Origin: Bacteroidia bacterium
GTDB taxonomy: Bacteria; Bacteroidota; Bacteroidia; B-17B0; Aurantibacillaceae
NCBI GenBank assembly: GCA_016787785.1
Contig: JAEUTO010000010.1
Coordinates: 472,711 to 536,710 of the forward strand
DNA: 64,000 bases
Direction of reading: 5' to 3'
The notes below the pieces were generated by a model. The model did no database searches and had not been told where the DNA came from. It saw nothing but the letters and a program-made list of their open reading frames with translations. Positions 7,858 through 15,144 of the stretch are shown one piece after another (the first letter of the stretch is position 1; each line of letters begins with the position of its first letter). The position numbers were made by a program, and so were the translations under genes.

Positions 7858-9169
7858 CTAAGGTTAGTTTTAAAAGGTTATTCTTTTTTGTTTCTATCTT
7901 ATAGCGGTCGTCACTGCGGTAGCCCATAACCCAAATAATGTCGCCATTGCCGTTCTCTAACAGGCGGCAATTTTCTTTCTCAAAAGCGTTCAACTTCTGA
8001 TCTTTTAAGAAATCGCTAATAAGCTTAAAACCTTTCATACCAAAAGGTTTGAACTTATCACCGGTCTTTTTTTGTCGAATGGTTAACGGAAAAATAAGTT
8101 TACTTTTTTCTATAACAAGTTGGTTATTTTGTACAGACTTAAATTCTTTAATTTCGGCAAGCTTTATAAACTTACAACTTTTTAATTCGTTTAAAGAGTT
8201 AAGCTGTATTGTTTCGGCGCCCTTATCAATTGCTGGCTTTATTAGGATCTGCTCTCTGTCTATAGTTAAAGTAAAACTTGAAGTGAAGAACAATTTTCCT
8301 GTTTCTCCATTTTCAACAAGATTGGTTTTTATGTCTTTTATTTGACTTAAGGTAAAACCAAAAGGCTCCAGAATATGATGCAGCAAGGTTTGCACATGCT
8401 TTTCTTTTTTTAATTTAACCTTATTAATTACCGTGTGGATTTCTTTCTTAGAAACAAGTTGTTTGGTCTTTTCGGTCAAAAACTCATTCACGATCTCAGC
8501 CTCTTCTTTAAAGTTGGCAACATTGTTTAAAAAGGTCTGCTCCAGGTTGGGATGTAACTTCTTCAGCTTTGGTAATATTTCCAGTCTTAAAAAATTGCGT
8601 TCATATTTGGCCTCTAGATTACTCTTGTCTGTTCTGTAGTTGATATTTTCTTTTTTGACAAAAGCAATTAACTCATCTTTTGTAAAGTTTAAAAGCGGCC
8701 TAACCGTATTTGCTTTTTTTTCGGGAATGCCTTTTAGGCCTTTGATCCCTGTGCCACGCAATAGGTTAATAAAGATGGTCTCAACCACATCGTTAGCATG
8801 ATGTGCTGTAACCAAATGATCGAATTTGTTTTTTTTGATCAGATCATTGAACCAGCTGTATCTTAAGTCGCGCGCGGCCATTTGCACGCTTACTTTGTTT
8901 TTCTTGCAATAGGCTTCTACGTTAAAAGCCTGCGTGTAAAATTTCACATCCAGTTCTTTAGCTAACGCTTTACAAAAAGCTTCATCAGCGTCGCTGTCTT
9001 TTCCTCTTAATTTAAAATTGCAGTGTGCCAGCGAAAAATTAAAGCCGGTGTCTTTTAAAAGATGGGCTAAAACAACCGAATCAATTCCGCCGCTAATAGC
9101 TAGTAAGAGCGAATGCTTCTTGCTAAAAAGTTGATTTTTGAGTATGTTTGATTCAAATTTTTTTTGCAC
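7850..9169 (-). CDS. tilS: tRNA(Ile)-lysidine synthase
   Basis: TilS attaches lysine to cytidine-34 of tRNA-Ile2 with ATP, so that the tRNA reads AUA and not AUG. The 439-residue protein has the N-type ATP pyrophosphatase loop SGGIDS at residues 26-31, the family block LAHCNFKLRG, and a C-terminal TilS domain near residues 355-430 (IRQKKTGDKFKPFGMKG). The start is GTG at 9169, immediately preceded on the minus strand by a -7 promoter box. It is essential in most bacteria. It overlaps the downstream membrane gene. Confidence 0.95.
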   Translation of the reverse strand: MQKKFESNILKNQLFSKKHSLLLAISGGIDSVVLAHLLKDTGFNFSLAHCNFKLRGKDSDADEAFCKALAKELDVKFYTQAFNVEAYCKKNKVSVQMAARDLRYSWFNDLIKKNKFDHLVTAHHANDVVETIFINLLRGTGIKGLKGIPEKKANTVRPLLNFTKDELIAFVKKENINYRTDKSNLEAKYERNFLRLEILPKLKKLHPNLEQTFLNNVANFKEEAEIVNEFLTEKTKQLVSKKEIHTVINKVKLKKEKHVQTLLHHILEPFGFTLSQIKDIKTNLVENGETGKLFFTSSFTLTIDREQILIKPAIDKGAETIQLNSLNELKSCKFIKLAEIKEFKSVQNNQLVIEKSKLIFPLTIRQKKTGDKFKPFGMKGFKLISDFLKDQKLNAFEKENCRLLENGNGDIIWVMGYRSDDRYKIETKKNNLLKLTLVE

Positions 9170-9173
9170 CTAA

Positions 9174-9181
9174 CAAAGGTA
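9174..9181 (-). promoter_or_regulatory. Bacteroidota -7 promoter box for tilS
   Basis: Read on the minus strand this is TACCTTTG, matching TAnnTTTG. It lies four bases before the GTG start of tilS, implying a very short or absent leader. Confidence 0.45.
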
Positions 9182-9186
9182 ATAAA

Positions 9187-9795
9187 ATGGCAGCACCAAA
9201 GCATGTAGCAGATGCATCTTTAAAAATAACCGAATATATAGACGCTTTACCGGATTGGAGCCAAAAGATCTGTAAGCGTCTGCGCACTATCATACTTAAA
9301 GCCGACCCAAAATTAATTGAGGACTGGAAATGGGGCCCAAATTATTACCTGGACGGCATGGTTTGCGGGTATGCAGGTTTTAAAAAACACGTTAATTTTG
9401 TTTTCTTTAAAGGTATTTTATTAAAAGACAAAAGAAAGCTCTTGCATTTAAATGAAGGAAGCGTAAACACACGTAATTTTAGGTTTAAGGATATTAAAGA
9501 ACTTGACGAAGACATTATACTTGAATATGTTATAGAGGCCATTGATCTTAATAAAAATGGCAAAAAAATTAGTGTTCCAAAAAACAGGACCGTTGAAATA
9601 GCACGAGATATTAAGAAAGAATTTAAGCTGGCGGGTGTTTTGGCCTATTTTGAGAAAATGGCCTATTCTCATAAAAATGAATATGTACGTTGGATAGAAA
9701 GCGCTAAAAGAGAAGAAACCAGAAAAAACAGGATATCTAAAGCCGTTGTAATGATCGGAAAAAAAGAAACAATGATGACCAAGTATAAAAAATGA
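9187..9795 (+). CDS. DUF1801 plus YdeI/OmpD-associated C-terminal domain protein
   Basis: The 202-residue soluble protein has an N-terminal DUF1801 (YdhG-like) fold, seen in ADPKLIEDWKWGPNYYLDGMVCGYAGFKKHVNFVFF-type sequence (a Trp-rich start and a conserved hydrophobic core), and a C-terminal YdeI/OmdA-type segment with YVRWIESAKREETRKNRI. Such proteins are linked to stress or peptide tolerance in a few species, but the biochemical role is unknown. I prefer ATG 9187 because an upstream in-frame start at 9148 would lie inside tilS. It is divergent from tilS. Confidence 0.8.
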   Translation: MAAPKHVADASLKITEYIDALPDWSQKICKRLRTIILKADPKLIEDWKWGPNYYLDGMVCGYAGFKKHVNFVFFKGILLKDKRKLLHLNEGSVNTRNFRFKDIKELDEDIILEYVIEAIDLNKNGKKISVPKNRTVEIARDIKKEFKLAGVLAYFEKMAYSHKNEYVRWIESAKREETRKNRISKAVVMIGKKETMMTKYKK

Positions 9796-9827
9796 TAAAG
9801 ATCCTATCTTGTTATTTATCTTTTGAA

Positions 9828-9835
9828 TAAATTTG
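9828..9835 (+). promoter_or_regulatory. Bacteroidota -7 promoter box for kmo
   Basis: TAAATTTG matches TAnnTTTG and lies 23 bases before ATG 9859. Its position excludes the upstream in-frame TTG at 9823 as the translation start. Confidence 0.5.
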
Positions 9836-9858
9836 AAAGCAAATTAAAATTTAAAAAA

Positions 9859-11202
9859 ATGGGTAAAAGTGTCACAATAGTTGGAGCCGGTTTAGTTGGA
9901 TCGTTATTATCAATTTACCTTGCTAAAAAAGGTTACAAGATCAATGTATACGAGCGCAGACCTGATATGCGTAAAACCAGCATCTCTGCGGGTAAATCCA
10001 TTAACCTTGCTTTGAGCGATCGCGGTTGGAGAGGATTGGAAGGAGTTGGTATTGCCGAAGAGATCAAAAAGATAGCAATACCAATGTATGGCCGTTTTAT
10101 TCATCATAAAGATGGAACCAACGCTTACCAACCTTACGGGAAAGATAATCAGGCTATTTATTCAGTTTCACGTGCCGAAATAAATATGAAGTTGATGGAC
10201 CTTGCCGAGCAGCAGCCCAATGTAAAGATCCATTTTGATAAGCGCTGTACTGGCATTGACAGAAATAAATTGGAATCCTCTTTTGAAGATAATAACACAC
10301 ATAAAATCGAAACTGAAAAATCTGACCTTCTTTTTGGCGCTGATGGTGCTTTTGCCGCTTCGCGTTTAAACATGCAGTTGAGCAACGATAGGTTTGAATA
10401 CAACCAGCATTATATAGAAAGCGGGTACAAAGAATTGATCATTCCGCCGGGTAAGAACGGTGAGTTTTTGTTAGAAAAGAACGCTTTACACATCTGGCCG
10501 AGGGGTAGTTTTATGATGATAGCACTTCCAAACCCCGATGGGAATTTTACCTGCACGTTATTTTTACCTTTTGAAGGCGAAAAATCTTTTGCGAATTTAA
10601 AGACCAAAGAGGCCGTTAAAAAATTCTTTGACGAAGAATTTGCCAGCGCGGTTCCATTGATGCCCACGCTTACAGAAGATTTTATGCATAACCCTGTTTC
10701 ATCTTTGGTAACTGTAAAATGTTTTCCGTGGACTTTTGATAATAAGATTGGATTGATAGGTGATGCGGCGCATGCTATTGTTCCATTTTACGGACAAGGT
10801 ATGAATTGTGGTTTTGAAGACTGTGTAGTTTTAAACGAGCTGGTTACAAAACATAAAGACGATTGGGATAAGATCTTCCCGGAATATGAAAACCTGCGCA
10901 AGCCCGATGCCGATGCTATTGCCGACCTGGCAATTGCTAATTTTGTTGAAATGCGCGATAAAACTGCCGACCCTAAATTCTTATTACAAAAAAAGATAGA
11001 AGCTCAATTCTCGCAAAAACATCCGGATAAGTGGATACCGCTTTACAGTATGGTTACTTACACGCCAAGTATACGTTATAGTAAAGCTTTAAGTGAAGGT
11101 AAAAAACAGCAGGCTATTATGGATAAAATTATGGCAATGCCAAACATTGAAGCCAAATGGGATTCGAAAGAAGTAGAAACGGAAATTTTAAAACAATTAT
11201 AA
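9859..11202 (+). CDS. kmo: Kynurenine 3-monooxygenase
   Basis: This FAD-dependent enzyme hydroxylates L-kynurenine to 3-hydroxykynurenine with NADPH and oxygen, in tryptophan breakdown and de novo NAD synthesis. The 447-residue protein has the Rossmann motif GAGLVGS near residues 8-14, the ERRPDMR block with the substrate-contact arginine region, and the second FAD motif GDAAHAIVPFYGQGMNCGFEDC. A hydrophobic C-terminal helix as in the eukaryotic enzyme is not evident. No other kynurenine-pathway gene is in the window. The next gene begins one base after its stop. Confidence 0.94.
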   Translation: MGKSVTIVGAGLVGSLLSIYLAKKGYKINVYERRPDMRKTSISAGKSINLALSDRGWRGLEGVGIAEEIKKIAIPMYGRFIHHKDGTNAYQPYGKDNQAIYSVSRAEINMKLMDLAEQQPNVKIHFDKRCTGIDRNKLESSFEDNNTHKIETEKSDLLFGADGAFAASRLNMQLSNDRFEYNQHYIESGYKELIIPPGKNGEFLLEKNALHIWPRGSFMMIALPNPDGNFTCTLFLPFEGEKSFANLKTKEAVKKFFDEEFASAVPLMPTLTEDFMHNPVSSLVTVKCFPWTFDNKIGLIGDAAHAIVPFYGQGMNCGFEDCVVLNELVTKHKDDWDKIFPEYENLRKPDADAIADLAIANFVEMRDKTADPKFLLQKKIEAQFSQKHPDKWIPLYSMVTYTPSIRYSKALSEGKKQQAIMDKIMAMPNIEAKWDSKEVETEILKQL

Positions 11203-11203
11203 A

Positions 11204-11851
11204 TTGAAATTCGATTACGATTTTATATTTGATAACTCCGTAAAACTGATTGTTTCATTGGTGCTGGGCGCTTTAATTGGTGCCGAGCGTGAGTATAAAG
11301 GCCGTAATATTGGGTTTAGGACAATTATTTTAATCACACTTGGTTCAACTTTATTTACTATTCTTTCATTTATTTTAGGAAAAGACACCGATCCTGCGCG
11401 TATTGCTTCAAATATTGTAACCGGCGTTGGTTTTTTGGGTGCCGGTGCTATTTTTAGAGATGGGGCAAGTGTAAGAGGTATGACCACCGCTTCTTTGATC
11501 TGGATAAGTGCGGCTATTGGTATGGCTTGCGGTATTGCACAATATGAGTTTGCAGTATTAGTAACTTTTACAACCCTTGTTATTTTGTTAGGCTTTACCG
11601 GCGTACAACAGTTTATTGACCGATACAATCAGGAAAAAGTGTATAAGATCACTATTGAAAATGATCTTGACCTTAAAATTGAAATTGAAAAAAAGATGGT
11701 TTCTTTTAAATTAAAACACCAATGGTTACGTCAAACAAAATCAAATGATAACCTTGTTATTGAATATGAAGTAAGGGGTGCCGAAATAAATCATGAAGCA
11801 TTTATTAACCATATAACCACAAATTCAGCTATTAAACATTTCGAGATTTAA
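11204..11851 (+). CDS. MgtC/SapB family membrane protein
   Basis: The 215-residue protein has about four or five membrane spans and the MgtC hallmarks LGALIGAEREYKG (near residues 21-33), GFRTIILITLGS, and GVGFLGAGAIFRDG, followed by a C-terminal soluble ACT-like region of about 70 residues. MgtC proteins affect magnesium homeostasis and F-type ATPase activity in some pathogens; the role here is unknown. It starts with TTG one base after the kmo stop, so co-transcription with kmo is likely. Confidence 0.88.
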   Translation: MKFDYDFIFDNSVKLIVSLVLGALIGAEREYKGRNIGFRTIILITLGSTLFTILSFILGKDTDPARIASNIVTGVGFLGAGAIFRDGASVRGMTTASLIWISAAIGMACGIAQYEFAVLVTFTTLVILLGFTGVQQFIDRYNQEKVYKITIENDLDLKIEIEKKMVSFKLKHQWLRQTKSNDNLVIEYEVRGAEINHEAFINHITTNSAIKHFEI

Positions 11852-11892
11852 TCATAATTTATTGATTATCAAATAATTAAAATTAACAGTGG

Positions 11893-11927
11893 CCTGTAAC
11901 TAAACGGTAGCTATTGCGTCTTACTCT
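11893..11927 (+). promoter_or_regulatory. ECF-type promoter upstream of the sigma factor gene
   Basis: CCTGTAACT (11893-11901) and TTGCGTCTTACTCT (11914-11927) are shared almost base for base with a site at 15054-15089. GTAAC and CGTC are 16 bases apart, the usual ECF -35/-10 spacing. The sigma gene starts nine bases after the site, which suggests autoregulation with a short leader. Confidence 0.75.
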
Positions 11928-11935
11928 TAAACAAA

Positions 11936-12421
11936 TTGAATTTAGCAGAATATAATCAATGTGTAGATAACCATGCAGATGGTGTTTATCGTTTTGTATT
12001 AAAACAAATTCGCGATAAAGATGCGGCTAAAGATATAGTGCAGGATTCTTTTGAGAAGATGTGGCGCAAAGTAGAAAGTATAGACGGGGCAAAAGCAAAG
12101 ACCTATTTATTTACCACGGCTTATCATACCTTGGTAGATTACACCCGAAAAAATTCAAAAAGTGCAAAGATGAACGAGGTAGATCTTAATAAGCATACAC
12201 ACTCTACGCAGTATTCAGATCTAAAAGAAATATTGAACCAGGGGTTGGAACAATTGCCTGAGATCCAAAAAACAGTTTTGTTATTGCGCGATTATGAAGG
12301 CTATGATTACGCCGAAATAGGGGAGATAACTCAATTAACAGAAAGCCAGGTTAAGGTGTACATTTTTAGGGCCAGAACATTTTTAAAGAATTATATAGGC
12401 AAGGTGGAAGCAGTTATTTAA
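11936..12421 (+). CDS. ECF-type RNA polymerase sigma factor
   Basis: The 161-residue protein has the two-domain layout of extracytoplasmic-function sigma factors. Region 2 (about residues 8-75) contains RDKDAAKDIVQDSFEKMW, and region 4 (about residues 100-157) contains LPEIQKTVLLLRDYEGYDYAEIGEITQLTESQVKVYIFRARTFLK with its helix-turn-helix, here quoted only as landmarks. It starts with TTG at 11936. The stop overlaps the ATG of the anti-sigma gene by one base (TAATG), giving coupled translation. A matching ECF promoter lies just upstream and a second copy lies before the GIN-domain gene at 15145, so both are probably its targets. Confidence 0.92.
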   Translation: MNLAEYNQCVDNHADGVYRFVLKQIRDKDAAKDIVQDSFEKMWRKVESIDGAKAKTYLFTTAYHTLVDYTRKNSKSAKMNEVDLNKHTHSTQYSDLKEILNQGLEQLPEIQKTVLLLRDYEGYDYAEIGEITQLTESQVKVYIFRARTFLKNYIGKVEAVI

Positions 12422-13686
12422 TGGGCAAAATTAATTTACATAATTACGAAGCATTTTTGATAGATTACCTGGATGGTAAGCTTAACGAAACTGCCGTAGC
12501 TGAATTAAGGGCTTTTGTATTTGCCAATCCACAATTACAAATAGATCTGAATGATCTGGATCTGCCTTCTTTTGCCGATGAGGTAGTGAGTATTGATTTT
12601 AAAGAAGATCTAAAAAAAAATACTTCCTTTATTGAGGATGAAGAATTAATTAATTATTTAGAGAACAATTTACCTGAAGTTGATAGAAAAGCTGTAGAGC
12701 TTAAATTATTAAATAACAAGAGTTTAGTTGAAAAGTTAGAAGCTTACAAAAAAACAATTTTACAAAAGGAAGAGATCGTTCTTAATTCAAAGAACAGCTT
12801 ATATAAAACAGAAAGCGATCTTGTTTTAAATGATATTGCATTGACCTATGTTGAAGGGCAGTTGAATCCTTCCGACAAACTGAAATTTGAAAAGGAGCTG
12901 AAAACAAACACTGTTCTTCAAAAAGAAGTTTCGCTTTATAAGAAAACAAAATTAGAAGTTGAGGTATCTGTTGTTTTCCCCGATAAAGAAGCGTTGAAAA
13001 AAGAAGCAAGAATTATTGCCTTGTTTAACTTTAAAACCGTTGCCTCTATTGCTGCAGCCATTTTATTGATAATTGGCTTAGCCTTTGTTTTTAATTATTA
13101 CAATTCAAAACCAACTACAGCCAAAGAATTAGCGAAAAATAACTTTAATAAAACTCAAAAAAATACTGATAATCAAACAGTTAAGCCTGTTGATTCAAGT
13201 AAGATTTTAAATACTGTATTGCCTCAAAAGCAAGAGTTTCTTGCCAAGAATACAACTAACAATGCAAAAACCAACAACATCAAAAATAAAAAAGATCCTT
13301 CTGTTGACCTTAACGAACCCAAAACAAATTCTGTTGTTGAAGTAAATAAACAGGAAGTAAACAAAGATCCTTTAATTAATGAAGAATTTAACCAACCAAA
13401 AAATACTATTGTAAAAGTTAATTCAGGTTTTGATACAAGTAAAGTAGCAATTGCTAATGTTACGAGCCAACCTAAATTCTTAAAACAAACCTACTTAATT
13501 ACTGAAGAAGCAGAAGCTGATGATGAACTTATGGCAGTTGTTCCTCCAAAAAAAGGTTTTTGGGCACGCGCTGTTAAAATAGCCAAGCAAGCCAATAAAT
13601 TGGGTGTTAAATCTATTGATGGCGAAGAAAGCCAGGGTAAGAACTACTCTCTTTCGTTTAATGCCTTTAGCGTTGAAAAAAGATAA
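12421..13686 (+). CDS. Single-pass anti-sigma factor-like protein
   Basis: The 421-residue protein has one membrane span near residues 206-225. The N-terminal cytoplasmic part (1-200) is acidic, with an EAFLIDYLDGKL start like the sigma-binding ends of Bacteroidota anti-sigma factors, and shows internal duplication (about residues 6-35, 70-100 and 135-165 are similar). The C-terminal part is low-complexity (Asn/Lys-rich) and periplasmic. Gene overlap with the sigma factor is the main evidence for the anti-sigma role. No FecR or zinc-binding motif is seen. The gene abuts the convergent AraC-type gene without a gap. Confidence 0.78.
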   Translation: MGKINLHNYEAFLIDYLDGKLNETAVAELRAFVFANPQLQIDLNDLDLPSFADEVVSIDFKEDLKKNTSFIEDEELINYLENNLPEVDRKAVELKLLNNKSLVEKLEAYKKTILQKEEIVLNSKNSLYKTESDLVLNDIALTYVEGQLNPSDKLKFEKELKTNTVLQKEVSLYKKTKLEVEVSVVFPDKEALKKEARIIALFNFKTVASIAAAILLIIGLAFVFNYYNSKPTTAKELAKNNFNKTQKNTDNQTVKPVDSSKILNTVLPQKQEFLAKNTTNNAKTNNIKNKKDPSVDLNEPKTNSVVEVNKQEVNKDPLINEEFNQPKNTIVKVNSGFDTSKVAIANVTSQPKFLKQTYLITEEAEADDELMAVVPPKKGFWARAVKIAKQANKLGVKSIDGEESQGKNYSLSFNAFSVEKR

Positions 13687-14247
13687 TTACGAATCCATCC
13701 TTAGATCACGCAATTTTTTAAGCTTTTTAAAATGAGAAGGCGTTAAACCGGTTGCTTTTTTAAATTGCGATGACATGTGAGAAACATTATTGTATTTTAA
13801 TTTATGAGAAATATCTGTCAGACTTAGATCACTAAAAAGAATAAGCTCTTTAATTTTTTCGGCCTTTTTTAAAATAATATATTGTTCAATAGTAGTAGCC
13901 TGTGTTTCAGAAAACAGGTTTGACATGTAATTATAATCGTAGCCTAGTTTTTCTTTTAAATAAACCGATAATTTTACTTTTGGCCAACTCTCCGGTTTTT
14001 CAAACAGTTCATTTATTAAGATCTTTATTTTTTCGGTTAGTATCCCTTGTTTGTTTTCCAGAATCTCTAATCCGGATTTTTTTATGGCATTATTAAATTT
14101 CTGTTTCTTTTCCACAGTTAAATTTTGTTTTATGTCCGCTTCACCGTAAGTAACATTGGTAAACGCTACATTAAGCTTTTTTAGTTCAGTTTTTACAACC
14201 GTTATGCAGCTTTCGCAAGCCATGTTCTTAATGTAGAGTTTCATCAT
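13687..14247 (-). CDS. AraC-type regulator with N-terminal HMA-like metal-binding domain
   Basis: The 186-residue protein has an N-terminal ferredoxin-like HMA fold (about residues 1-70) with a CxxC pair at Cys11 and Cys14, and an AraC/XylS DNA-binding domain (about residues 90-183) with LTDISHKLKYNNVSHMSSQFK and GLTPSHFKKLK. The combination suggests a soft-metal or redox sensor, such as copper. This architecture is known in Bacteroidota but is poorly characterised. A 24-base direct repeat 58 bases upstream of its start is a candidate operator. No metal-transport gene is adjacent. Confidence 0.85.
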   Translation of the reverse strand: MMKLYIKNMACESCITVVKTELKKLNVAFTNVTYGEADIKQNLTVEKKQKFNNAIKKSGLEILENKQGILTEKIKILINELFEKPESWPKVKLSVYLKEKLGYDYNYMSNLFSETQATTIEQYIILKKAEKIKELILFSDLSLTDISHKLKYNNVSHMSSQFKKATGLTPSHFKKLKKLRDLRMDS

Positions 14248-14304
14248 GGGTTAACGGGAAAAACAAAAGTGAGAAATATTAACAAGAATAAATTATAAAA
14301 TTGC

Positions 14305-14379
14305 TTTTAAAATTTATAAGATTTACTGTTTTATTTTTCTTAGATAAAAAAGTTTTTTTAAAATTTATAAGATTTACTG
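14305..14379. repeat. 24-base direct repeat upstream of the AraC-type gene
   Basis: An identical 24-base block, beginning TTTTAAAATTTATAAG and ending ATTTACTG, occurs at 14305-14328 and 14356-14379, with a 51-base period, about five helical turns. It lies 58-132 bases upstream of the minus-strand regulator start at 14247. AraC-type regulators often bind direct repeats, so this may be an operator pair; no experiment supports this. Confidence 0.7.
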
Positions 14380-14439
14380 ATTTTAAAAATCAAATGAATT
14401 AACGCTTGCATTAATTCAATATTTTCAAAACTATTTTTT

Positions 14440-14892
14440 CTACATACTTGAAAGGAATGTGTTCAAATGGTTCTCTATACTCGCTGTATCCGCGCTTAAA
14501 TAATAATTCCTTAAAATGTTTCTGCTGTAAATTAAAACATATTTAATTTTAAAATTTTTAACGCTTGCACTCACATTTTTATCGCCGGTAAATTCTATTG
14601 TACTTTTAATTTCTTTTCCCCTAACCTTTCCATAAATATAAATACAACTTTTTCCGGTATTAAAATCGCAAATAAATATCTTCAAACGTCCTTCATCTGC
14701 GATCATACTATTATAACGTAGTTCAAGTTTTCCATTATTGTCTGCAACAAGTTCATCTGTCTTTGCAATAATTGTTTCTTTAATTTCAGGAGGCGATAAA
14801 ACAAGGTCAAGCTCATAATCAACAAAGTTGAGTAGCTTTCCGTTTTTTTGAGGTAATTCAAGAGTTATCATATGTGTTATATTAAGAGGCAT
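14440..14892 (-). CDS. Hypothetical protein
   Basis: This reading frame encodes up to 150 residues, or 143 if the second methionine (ATG eight codons in) is used. It is acidic and beta-rich with no signal peptide, membrane span or known motif. No overlapping gene or competing frame exists, and the amino-acid composition is protein-like. I do not recognise it. Flanking gaps on both sides hold promoter-like and repeat sequence, which supports a separate small gene. Confidence 0.55.
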   Translation of the reverse strand: MPLNITHMITLELPQKNGKLLNFVDYELDLVLSPPEIKETIIAKTDELVADNNGKLELRYNSMIADEGRLKIFICDFNTGKSCIYIYGKVRGKEIKSTIEFTGDKNVSASVKNFKIKYVLIYSRNILRNYYLSADTASIENHLNTFLSSM

Positions 14893-15053
14893 TTTTTATT
14901 AAGCAATTTGCATTCCACACCTGTTTTCCAGTGTTTTTAAGCCTTTTTCTTTAACGAATTCAGTAAAAACGGGGATTTAAGTGCCTTTTTGGGGAATTTT
15001 ATGGCCATTTTATACTATTTACTGTTTTTGGACCTAAAAATTATTTTTTGCCA

Positions 15054-15089
15054 CCTGTAACTTTTATAAAGTTCCTTGCGTCTTACTCT
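15054..15089 (+). promoter_or_regulatory. ECF-type promoter upstream of the GIN-domain gene
   Basis: CCTGTAACT (15054-15062) and TTGCGTCTTACTCT (15076-15089) repeat the elements found upstream of the sigma factor. GTAAC and CGTC are 17 bases apart, against 16 in the other copy. The downstream gene starts at 15145, giving a leader of about 50 bases. Confidence 0.75.
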
Positions 15090-15144
15090 CAAATAACAAC
15101 AAAAGCGCTTTTAATCTAAAAAACACAACATTAAAAAATATAAT

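Noticed and set aside
11215..11628. Antisense frame of 137 residues across the MgtC-like gene
   Set aside because: It mirrors the hydrophobic codons of the real gene and has no start signal or family match.
14893..15144. A small gene or tRNA in the 252-base gap before the GIN-domain gene
   Set aside because: Neither a cloverleaf-like GC-rich segment nor a plausible open frame is seen; the gap holds the ECF promoter and AT-rich leader only.
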